DNA of 64,000 bases, from positions 1 through 64,000 of the forward strand of contig DRFJ01000054.1 in assembly GCA_011050615.1 (NCBI GenBank), in the 5' to 3' direction. Below the pieces are notes generated by a model, which saw nothing but the letters and a program-made list of their open reading frames with translations, was not told the DNA's origin and ran no database searches. This document shows positions 37,391-45,717 of the stretch, in pieces (position 1 is the stretch's first letter; each line of letters begins with the position of its first letter). Both the position numbers and the translations under genes were made by a program. This stretch comes from Bacteroidota bacterium (GTDB lineage Bacteria > Bacteroidota > Bacteroidia > Bacteroidales > VadinHA17).

Positions 37391-37515
37391 CTTACATTGT
37401 TTTATACCGGTAACAAAGATAAAATAAAATGACGGATTGGCACAGGGCTGGCACCTTTGTCAGGGATTACCCGGGACCATGGTGCGCAGCAGGGCGCAGA
37501 GCCAGGGGAATGAAT

Positions 37516-37566
37516 AATGGATTGATGCTTCTGAAACGGTCGGGTTTCAGTGTGCATCAATCCATT
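37516..37566 (-). terminator. Long two-segment hairpin 20 bp downstream of the beta-barrel gene
   Basis: AATGGATTGATGC / GCATCAATCCATT (13 bp) enclosing CTGAAAC / GTTTCAG (7 bp). Confidence 0.55.
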
Positions 37567-37585
37567 CTTAATTTTTCCGTGATGA

Positions 37586-38542
37586 TCAGTCGTTAAAGGA
37601 AAAGGATATCCCAATCTGTATTGGATAAAGTTCGGGGCCCTTATCCTGGATGAACATGCCGTTCAGGTAGTATGTTGCGTACACCTGGAATGACTCATAA
37701 CCCAATCTCAGTGTAGGACCGTATCTGAGAACCGAAAGGCTGAAGTCATCATTCTCTTTTACCTTTTGCTTTCCTCCGTCATAATAAACCATTTTATTAT
37801 GGGAGCCAATCTTTACACCCCCGATTACACCGGCAGCAATATTGAGGGTTCTTCGTGATTTCACCGGTATCTGTCCTTCAAGCATCAGGGGCATGGTAAG
37901 ATAGATAGTTGATAATTTGGTCTTTTCAAAATTTATTCCGTCAGAAGGGTAATAGGGTATGATAATACCTTCTTCATCCTTGGTAATATTGTTATTGCCT
38001 TCAAATTTATAGTCGTTGAATTCCAGGCCCAGTCCGGTAGCAATTCCGAAATGCCTTGAAAAGCCCAGGCCGAGCTGTACGAAATTGATATTCACATTGA
38101 ATGACTTACCCGTATTAAGGTCCATGTAAGCCATTTCAGGAGGGAGACTCATTGAATAGTCTGAGGTGAGGTAATTATTTATTCCCAGCTCAAAGGCAGC
38201 CCAGTGGGGGGAGAACCTTCTCCTGTTCCTCCTTCTCATTTCCCCGGTATCTTCCTCGTGGTCAAGATTTTTTTCTTCATATTTCTTCCAGTCCACCTTT
38301 GTTCCTTCAGGTGTTTCAATTATTTCAAGGCCATGGAGACCAAACCTGATTTTTACATTTTCATCATCGGCTACCACTTCGAACCAGTCGTCTCCTACTG
38401 TTACACTGGTATTGTTTTCATCTTCGGTAACTTTCAGGATTTCGTTTTTCCTCAGCTTAATTTCGGTTGTATCCTGTGCGGAGGCCCATATTGTGTTTGC
38501 AAGGATAAAAGCTATGGTGATTAAAAAAACAATTCTTTTCAT
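37586..38542 (-). CDS. Outer membrane beta-barrel protein
   Basis: Signal peptide; alternating beta-strand pattern; C-terminal IQIGISFSFND. Confidence 0.65.
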   Translation of the reverse strand: MKRIVFLITIAFILANTIWASAQDTTEIKLRKNEILKVTEDENNTSVTVGDDWFEVVADDENVKIRFGLHGLEIIETPEGTKVDWKKYEEKNLDHEEDTGEMRRRNRRRFSPHWAAFELGINNYLTSDYSMSLPPEMAYMDLNTGKSFNVNINFVQLGLGFSRHFGIATGLGLEFNDYKFEGNNNITKDEEGIIIPYYPSDGINFEKTKLSTIYLTMPLMLEGQIPVKSRRTLNIAAGVIGGVKIGSHNKMVYYDGGKQKVKENDDFSLSVLRYGPTLRLGYESFQVYATYYLNGMFIQDKGPELYPIQIGISFSFND

Positions 38543-38613
38543 GATAAATTTTTTTGTGTTATTATGATTTTAGGCTCTGACGAAATGAGGAGGCAGAAAG
38601 TTACAGGCCGGCG

Positions 38614-39684
38614 TTATTTTTTTCTGGATTTATGGTCGAATTTAATCAGTTCGCTTGTGAAGCTTATATTTTTAAGTTTGCCGTCTTCAGTTTCCCCTGT
38701 CTGAAGGTCCATGTTCCATCCAAGGAGGCTGTTAACCCCCTTGATTCCGGCATTGGCTATCTCCCATGCCCTGAGATGTTCTATACCGGGATCCTCTTCG
38801 TCGAGTATCTGTTTTCTGAAGTGGTAGGCCAGGAATTCCCGTATTGACATTTGAGCAGTATCAGCGGATTCCGGAGGCAGGACTATATCATAGGGTTTTA
38901 TTACTGCCAGCAAATAAGGGACCTGTTTATTATCGAGATTTATTTCTTCACGTATTGGGAGATGGCTCAGGGGCATCCAGGTTTCCTTTTGTCCGGTAGT
39001 ATTTTCATCCTTCATAATTTCTGATGTCTTGACTGTCCCGGCAAGCTGCATGTCTGTCCGGGTGCTTAAATGCCTTGGTGTTTCATCTGTAAGGTCAAGC
39101 CTCGGAGTTTTTTCCTGGCTTGCCTGCCCGCTTTCTTCTTCAGGGCTGTAGGCTGTCAGGGTACTATCATCGATACTAACTGCCTGCTGTTGGTCAAATA
39201 TAAGGTAGAGACCAGTCATGACAGCTATTGAAGCAGCTATTGAGAGTGCAGTAAGAATTATTCCCGTGATTCTTCTACTTTGAGGTATTTTAAGCAGTGA
39301 TGACTTTTCAGGATATATTGTATTATCGGCTTCAAGCCTTATTTTTTCATATATGCCGATAATTTTGCGGAAGCGGGGATCCGATTTTTTAAGCTCAATA
39401 ATTTCCGGTTTTTGCTTTTCGTTGAGATCATTTTCGCAAAGTGCGATTGAAAAATGTTCAACCTGTTCATTTGTTAACTGTTCAGGTGTGCGCAGGAGTT
39501 CACTTTTATCGAATTTACTCTGTTCATCGGGGCTTAGGAATAATCCCTTGTACTCTTCAAATTCAGGCATAAGATCAGGATTGTCAGCCAGGAAATCCAT
39601 GAGCACTTCAGCCTGGAAATCGTCGAGCTGACCATCGTAATAGTCAGTAATCCATATTTGATAATTTTGCCTGTTTATTATCAT
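38614..39684 (-). CDS. Membrane-anchored protein downstream of an ECF sigma gene (putative anti-sigma-type)
   Basis: N-terminal cytoplasmic segment ITDYYDGQLDDFQAEVLMDFLADNPDLMPEFEEYK, single TM GIILTALSIAASIAVMTGLYLIF; adjacent to sigma-70 gene. Confidence 0.6.
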   Translation of the reverse strand: MIINRQNYQIWITDYYDGQLDDFQAEVLMDFLADNPDLMPEFEEYKGLFLSPDEQSKFDKSELLRTPEQLTNEQVEHFSIALCENDLNEKQKPEIIELKKSDPRFRKIIGIYEKIRLEADNTIYPEKSSLLKIPQSRRITGIILTALSIAASIAVMTGLYLIFDQQQAVSIDDSTLTAYSPEEESGQASQEKTPRLDLTDETPRHLSTRTDMQLAGTVKTSEIMKDENTTGQKETWMPLSHLPIREEINLDNKQVPYLLAVIKPYDIVLPPESADTAQMSIREFLAYHFRKQILDEEDPGIEHLRAWEIANAGIKGVNSLLGWNMDLQTGETEDGKLKNISFTSELIKFDHKSRKK

Positions 39685-39685
39685 T

Positions 39686-40165
39686 TCACACCAGTACTTC
39701 CATTTTACCTATCATTTTGCGCAGGGCCATCCTTGCCCTGTATATATTTATCTTGACCTGTGATTCCGATTGTCCTGTTATCTCACCTATTTCGCTGTAG
39801 CTGTATCCTTCATAATCTCTCAGCAGTATTACCGATCGCCATGACTCATTGAGTCTGCCAAGGCATTGATGTAGTATTTCATTCAGGTCGGAATAGGTCT
39901 GTTCGTGCATTAGTTCTGGTGGTGAGTCAACGGAGACAAGCCTCTTTCCCTTTCTCAGGATGTCAATCATTGAATTATGCGCAGTAGTAAACAGCCAGGC
40001 TTTTGCCTTTACGTAGTCTATTTCCTCAACACCTATCCACAGTTTCTCATAGCAGTCCTGAACCACATCCCTTGCTTTGTCCTGATCACCCATGCTTTTC
40101 AGGACGAAGCGGTATATGCGGTCAGAGTATTCTTCAACTGCTTTATTATACTCCTGTGGTGTCAT
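39686..40165 (-). CDS. ECF-type RNA polymerase sigma factor
   Basis: MGDQDKARDVVQDCYEKLW, WRSVILLRDYEGYSYSEIGEITGQSESQVKINIYRARMALRK. Confidence 0.92.
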   Translation of the reverse strand: MTPQEYNKAVEEYSDRIYRFVLKSMGDQDKARDVVQDCYEKLWIGVEEIDYVKAKAWLFTTAHNSMIDILRKGKRLVSVDSPPELMHEQTYSDLNEILHQCLGRLNESWRSVILLRDYEGYSYSEIGEITGQSESQVKINIYRARMALRKMIGKMEVLV

Positions 40166-40218
40166 AGTCAGTTATCGTTTATATGACGGATAAAGTTATA
40201 AAAAGTTACATGGGAAAT

Positions 40219-40797
40219 TTACCGGTCCATCCATTTTTTGAAATCAGCAACACGATTCCTGCTGACAACAATATCATCCTCCTCATCATGCCCTTCAACA
40301 ATTAATTTTAGCCTGCTGGATGAATATACTATTATGTCTTTTACGGCGTTAATATTCACGATATAATTCCTGTTCACCCTGAAGAATTTTTAGGGTCTGC
40401 CATCTTCTCAAGCCTGTCAAGTGAGAAATCAAGAGCATAATCGCGCCCGCTGCCTGTCTTCCAGTGACACCCACATTTCTCCGTAGTATAATGATCTTCC
40501 TTTAAATGACATCCCGGGAGTGTCAGCTTTAACAGGGTTATATTCTGATTCAAACTTTATTACAGCACAGACTTCGTTATTATGCTTGGTTATGGCTGAC
40601 CAGGTAAGCTCCTGATATCTGCTTGTAAAACTGACCCGGTTCTGAAACTCTATATCAAAATCTTCCAGTAAATCTGGCATAAACACATGCTTGAATTTCA
40701 AACTGTCTAATACATATATTGCCAGTCCCTGCATCTGCATGGCATCTGAAACCAGCCGGCCGGGTCGTAATATTTGATTGTTGAATCGTAGATAATC
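40219..40797 (-). pseudogene. Chimeric remnant: an unidentified C-terminal fragment (40429-40740 ORF) joined to a LytTR DNA-binding domain with a frameshift
   Basis: Reverse strand reads ...GRSLYYGEMWVSLEDRQ at the junction with TGSGRDYALDFSLDRLEKMADPK, then (after adding one A) FFRVNRNYIVNINAVKDIIVYSSSRLKLIVEGHDEEDDIVVSRNRVADFKKWMDR-stop. Confidence 0.7.
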
Positions 40798-42546
40798 TCA
40801 GTTGGCAGGATCACGGATAAGATCAGATGCTTCCTGTGCCGAACACCCGGAGATTTTTATTATATGGGAGTTCATAATTCCCCATTTCTTTATTACCTCA
40901 TCCAGGAATTCATTTCTCACGGTTAAAATAATAATTCCATCCTTGTTTGTCAGGAGCCCTGAAAGGCATGGTGCCCATCCTTTGTTTTCAAGCTCCAGCC
41001 TTCCCACCTCATCTATCACAGTGATTGTATCAGCACTCTTGCTGGACAGTATTTTATTACCCAGCCCGATGGCTGCCGGGAATATGGAGTACCTACCTAT
41101 CTTCTCCAGTCCATCATTCCGGTTTATTCTAAGGAAAGCTACCCTCTTCTTTGATTTAATGCCGACCAGGTCATAACCTCTTGTTTCTTCATTGACCATA
41201 ACTCTTTCCGTAAGTATTCCGTCAACCTGGAAATTATTCCGTGTTAGTATTTCGGCAAGCTTTTTTGCAAAGCTTGTTTTTCCCTCGGCCAGCGAACCGG
41301 TAATAATAATAACTTTCGGATTTTCAGTGTTTTTTTTCTGTAGTTCATGTAAACGTGTACCTGCATTGGCAATGACACCTGAGAGTGCGGTAACAGGTTT
41401 TTTGACAATTGTCCGGAAACCGGGAATGCTGGAAATGAAGAGAGGAAGGCTTTCAACTGCCAGCTCAAGGGCAAGCGGAAGATTTCTGAATGACGTCCTG
41501 GTAAAGAAATTCCTTATTACAGGATTATAAAGTTCAGTTCCAAGGACAGAAAAACCTATAATAATAATGGCAGCCCTGAAATTCATACGTAAGCCTACAA
41601 TTAATCCCTGTCTTAAAATATCCTCTCCTTCACGGGCCCTGGTAAAAACGAATGAAGTGATCAAAGTGATCAGTATAAAGAACAGCCAGAACCTTGGGTT
41701 CATCAACTGGCGCATTGCCCGTCTGTATCTCACTATCCATAAGCTGATTATCACAGGTACTGTTACGAGCCAGACAATCAGGGATGAAAAATTGAGCACA
41801 AGCATGGCGGCTGTGAGGAGAGAAAGGTTAACAAAAAGCCATACCAGGGAGTATGAAGTATTCTGATCAGGGCCATTAAAGCTGTTTTTAATTGTGATCT
41901 TAGGGTCAGAATGAATTTTTGCCTCAGTTTCAGTTGCTATCCTGCGGCCAAGCCTGAGCCCTGTAACCGCAGTGATAATGCCCAGTATGACATCAGCAGC
42001 CAGCAGGACCAATAAAGGCAGCCAGGCCATGTCAGCCCGGATACCAGTTTGCTTTTCAGCCATGTCAGCCAGACCGGCATATACCTCGATTATATTTGTC
42101 CCATAGAATACTATCAGTGTTAAGACTCTCTGTACAAGGCTCCACGACATTGCAAGAACAGCACCGGTAATATAGCCTGCAAAAGTCCGCCCCATCAGGC
42201 TCACTGAAAATTCCATCAGCAGTGCCTCGCTCATTATTGCAATCATTGGTCCGAATATCAATGCACTGGGCGATAAGGTTTTCATCAGGGCACAGATTAA
42301 ACCGGCACGCCAGAATAGACCTTTTTCATTCCATTTATAGCTTATGGAAATAAGTAAGATTATGCCTATGGCAGTTAATACACTGCCGCTAAATGGTACT
42401 CTCAGATTATGGAGGAAGCTTCCTATAACTATCTCGGACGCAGCCCACATGCTTCCTGCAACGGAAGCCTTAAGCCACCTGGGATCTATGTCAGTCTTCG
42501 GGGTGTATGGTTTAGCTGATGTCATTTTTAAGAAATCAAGGTACAA
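40798..42546 (-). CDS. Three-module protein: ECF S-like membrane domain + T-like membrane domain + THEP1-type P-loop NTPase
   Basis: 582 aa; WRAGLICALMKTLSPSALIFGPMIA (S-like); LRMNFRAAIIIIGFSVLGTELYNPVIRNFFTRTSFRNLPLALELAVESLPLF (T-like); ITGSLAEGKTSFAKKL Walker A and TITVIDEVGRLELEN Walker B. Confidence 0.65.
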   Translation of the reverse strand: MYLDFLKMTSAKPYTPKTDIDPRWLKASVAGSMWAASEIVIGSFLHNLRVPFSGSVLTAIGIILLISISYKWNEKGLFWRAGLICALMKTLSPSALIFGPMIAIMSEALLMEFSVSLMGRTFAGYITGAVLAMSWSLVQRVLTLIVFYGTNIIEVYAGLADMAEKQTGIRADMAWLPLLVLLAADVILGIITAVTGLRLGRRIATETEAKIHSDPKITIKNSFNGPDQNTSYSLVWLFVNLSLLTAAMLVLNFSSLIVWLVTVPVIISLWIVRYRRAMRQLMNPRFWLFFILITLITSFVFTRAREGEDILRQGLIVGLRMNFRAAIIIIGFSVLGTELYNPVIRNFFTRTSFRNLPLALELAVESLPLFISSIPGFRTIVKKPVTALSGVIANAGTRLHELQKKNTENPKVIIITGSLAEGKTSFAKKLAEILTRNNFQVDGILTERVMVNEETRGYDLVGIKSKKRVAFLRINRNDGLEKIGRYSIFPAAIGLGNKILSSKSADTITVIDEVGRLELENKGWAPCLSGLLTNKDGIIILTVRNEFLDEVIKKWGIMNSHIIKISGCSAQEASDLIRDPAN

Positions 42547-42598
42547 ATATACTCTTTAACTGACCGGCCGGGGTGCCCTGAAATCGGAAGGCAGTTCT

Positions 42599-42997
42599 TT
42601 AACCGTGGGAGTTGACGGTATGAATGTGATATATGGCCATTTTCTGGCTGAACTGGCCCCACAGGTAATATGCCGTATCGTCATCATCAGTAAATACAGC
42701 CGGGTCAATCTGGTTATATCCACAGGTATTGATTGGCTGCCCTTTTCCGAAAGGGCCGGGGGGATCCATGCCGTCTATGGCCACTCCTTCGGCATTCAGC
42801 CTGTCGGGATGGCAGTAATAGAGGCAGTATTTGCCATTTCTTTCTGCACAGTCCGGGGCAAAAAGAAGGCCGTTGTTATAGGGAACGGCAATATATGCTC
42901 CGGGCGGGCTGATGGGGTTCTGTGCCGGTAGCAGCAGAAAAAGAGGCACACAGAAAATGAATATACACAGGGATCGTTTCATACCATGGAAAAACAT
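42599..42997 (-). pseudogene. Internally deleted and truncated GH43-type glycoside hydrolase
   Basis: Signal peptide then PPGAYIA joined to LLFAPDCAERNGKYCLYYCHPDRLNAEGVAIDGMDPPGPFGKGQPINTCGYNQIDPAVFTDDDDTAYYLWGQFSQKMA; only 132 aa. Confidence 0.75.
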
Positions 42998-43019
42998 AAA
43001 AGCAGAAAAGAAGTACGAT

Positions 43020-45425
43020 CTAAAAGTTTGCTCTCAGTGAAAGTATGAAATTCCTTCCCGGGGCGGAGATACCGGAAGTATACGGCCGGTAGCGCCTGTC
43101 GCTAATGTTTTCTACACCTGCTGAAATGGCAAACACATCCGTCACTTCATAGATAGCTTTCATATTGAGGGTGCACCAGGCAGGTGAATAATTATTCCCG
43201 TTGGTGTCTTTGGCATAGATTTCATCCTTGCCTTTTTCTTCTTCCGGCAAATCTTCATACTTGCGCTCTCCCTGGTATTCTGCATAAAATTTGATATGCA
43301 GCCGGTCGGCCTTGTAATTAAGGCGAGTGATACCGAATAAAGGAGCCGCATGGCGTGAAGGGCTTGTACTTCCGTCATCCAGTTCTTCTTCTCCTTTCTG
43401 GAAATTAATATCTGAAGAAAAACTGAAGCCTGCAGGTAATTTCACCTCAAGGCCTGCCTGTATTCCGTAAACTCTTGCCAGGGCAGCGTTCTGTAAAGCC
43501 TGAACCTTGCTCATAATACCGTCATACATGATACTGTCCTGCCCGTTAAGCCGGAAATCCCTTCGGACCAGGGCATTTTTAAGGATGGTGTAATATCCTG
43601 TAAAATCAATTTTTACTACATCATCAAAAACCTTGGCCAGGCCCAGATCGAAGTTATAGGCATATTCTGCCTGCAGGTCGGGATTAGGAACCACAACCGC
43701 ACCGGGTTCGGAATCAAAAATTTTACCCAGGTCATCAACATTCGGCGAACGGAAAGCCGTTCCGAAATTGGCACTTATGACCAATGATTCTGAGGGTCGG
43801 TATACGCCTCCCAGGCTTCCATTAAGGGCACCGTCATTGATGCTTGCAGTGGTGAAAGGGAAGGGATAAAATGTATTATCGAATTCAGCGTTAAGTAAAA
43901 AATGATTATACCTCAGTCCTGTCTGCAGGGTAAGTTTTTCTGAGAGCCTGTATTCATCATTGATGTAAGCTGCGATGGAAATCCATGAAGATTGGGGGTA
44001 TCTGGAAGGACCGGGAACACTTGTCCCGGTCGAAATATTTTCATCTATACCGGTGGATGTTACATCATTAAGAACGTATTCAACACCGTAGTAGGCTGTA
44101 TTCCTTTTACCTGTTGACTTAATGAGGTCCAGGTTAAGGGAATAAGCCACTACTTCCTCAATCCGGATACGCCGGCCGTTACTGTTAAGTGACCTGTCAA
44201 TACGGCTTTCCTCAAATGATTGCTGAGCCAGGCTAAGTGTTATCTGGTCATAAACGAAATTATTGGTCATATGGTTAACAGACAGCTTATTCATCATCCA
44301 TTTTTGCGGGCCATAATTCCATTCGGCATACCTGGCGGTCCCGTTGCGCACCCTGTTATGCCTGTCATACCGTCCGTAGGGTGAAGTTTCGGAATAGTTG
44401 AAGCCATATTGAAAATCCCATTCTTCACCCGGGGTAAACCTAACTTTCTGCATAAGGTTAACCTGGGAATAAGCTGACGGGATTTGAAGCAGGGGATTTT
44501 CCTGCCTGATTATCCTGTCTGTGCTGTCCTGCCTTTGTACATAATAATCTTTAATATAATCCTCAGGGCCATGTCTCCCCTGGCGGAGATGGTCATAATC
44601 CCAGCTGCTGAAACTCGTTACCATAGCCCACCTGTCCCAGCCGACATTAATGTCGAAGTGTCCGGTTTTTTCATTATTGGCCGATGAATATCGTGTTACA
44701 GCCTTACCTGTTATCAGAGGCTCCCCGGTAATTGCCAGTTTTGGGACGAGGGTCTGGAAACTCATTACCCCCCCGATGGCATCACTGCCGTATATTACCG
44801 GTCCGGGACCAAAGAGTACCTCGGTGTTTTCCATGGCAAAAGGATCGAGGTTAATGACATTCTGAATATTACCACTCCTGAAAATAGCGGTATTCATCCT
44901 TACTCCGTCAACGGTATATAATAACCTGTTGGTTGCAAATCCCCTGATCATTGGGCTTCCTCCTCCCTGCTGGCTTTTCTGGATAAAAACCTTACCTGAA
45001 ATGCCTAAGAGATCAGCAGCGGTCTGCATGTTCTGTAATTCCACCTCCCTGGGCGAAATGGATATGACTTTAGCAGGCACATTGTCTGTTGACTGTCTCC
45101 AGCGTGTAGCAGAAACAACTATTTCCTCAAGGTTGATATTTGAAACTTCAAGGTATACCTGGAAGGATTCTGATTCAAGTTCTGAAAAACTTTTAACGAC
45201 TGTTCTGTATCCAAGAGTCCTGATTTCAATCCTGTCTGCATCCCTGAAATTCGATATATCAGCCTGCCCCTTTGCGTTTGTGGTGGCAAAGGCCTTTGGG
45301 CTTTCGCTTATAAGTGTAGCCAACTCAATTGCTTTGTGACTATCACTATCCCTGATGGTTAATGTCTGGCCCCGGGCAAAAATGCCAATACTCAGAAATA
45401 AACACAATATGAATGTATTCTTCAT
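43020..45425 (-). CDS. TonB-dependent receptor with carboxypeptidase-regulatory-like N-terminal domain (heme/haemoglobin-receptor-like motifs)
   Basis: Start at MKNTFILCLFLSIGIFARGQ (45423-45425); plug QKSQQGGGSPMIRGFATNRLLYTVDGVRMNTAIFRSGN; GTAFRSPNVDDLGKIFD and NPDLQAEYAYNFDLG. Confidence 0.9.
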   Translation of the reverse strand: MKNTFILCLFLSIGIFARGQTLTIRDSDSHKAIELATLISESPKAFATTNAKGQADISNFRDADRIEIRTLGYRTVVKSFSELESESFQVYLEVSNINLEEIVVSATRWRQSTDNVPAKVISISPREVELQNMQTAADLLGISGKVFIQKSQQGGGSPMIRGFATNRLLYTVDGVRMNTAIFRSGNIQNVINLDPFAMENTEVLFGPGPVIYGSDAIGGVMSFQTLVPKLAITGEPLITGKAVTRYSSANNEKTGHFDINVGWDRWAMVTSFSSWDYDHLRQGRHGPEDYIKDYYVQRQDSTDRIIRQENPLLQIPSAYSQVNLMQKVRFTPGEEWDFQYGFNYSETSPYGRYDRHNRVRNGTARYAEWNYGPQKWMMNKLSVNHMTNNFVYDQITLSLAQQSFEESRIDRSLNSNGRRIRIEEVVAYSLNLDLIKSTGKRNTAYYGVEYVLNDVTSTGIDENISTGTSVPGPSRYPQSSWISIAAYINDEYRLSEKLTLQTGLRYNHFLLNAEFDNTFYPFPFTTASINDGALNGSLGGVYRPSESLVISANFGTAFRSPNVDDLGKIFDSEPGAVVVPNPDLQAEYAYNFDLGLAKVFDDVVKIDFTGYYTILKNALVRRDFRLNGQDSIMYDGIMSKVQALQNAALARVYGIQAGLEVKLPAGFSFSSDINFQKGEEELDDGSTSPSRHAAPLFGITRLNYKADRLHIKFYAEYQGERKYEDLPEEEKGKDEIYAKDTNGNNYSPAWCTLNMKAIYEVTDVFAISAGVENISDRRYRPYTSGISAPGRNFILSLRANF

Positions 45426-45717
45426 TCTCCAAAATTTAAAGTTATTAAATGATGTCCCGGCAGAAAAGGCCATGGAACGATTATTAGAAGAAAAAAAATG
45501 AGATTCAGCAAAAACGGGGTGGCAGTTAAGGTGGAGGAAAGGCAAGTGAAATATAACAGTCAATATGGAATAAATTTTTTTCTTCAAAACCGGCAATGTT
45601 AACGGGCAAATTTATAAAATAATTAAGCCTTAAAACAGGTTTTTTAACAGCACCAAATCCCATGCCAGCTTTTAATTTCAGGGGAAGATATTGTTTTGCC
45701 GGCCCGGGAGGAGGGAT

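Noticed and set aside
45426-45717. Possible cobalamin or other riboswitch in the ~290 bp leader of the TonB-dependent receptor
   Set aside because: I looked for B12-box-like (GCCACTG), TPP-box and similar conserved cores on the minus strand and found none; an Infernal/Rfam scan would be decisive.
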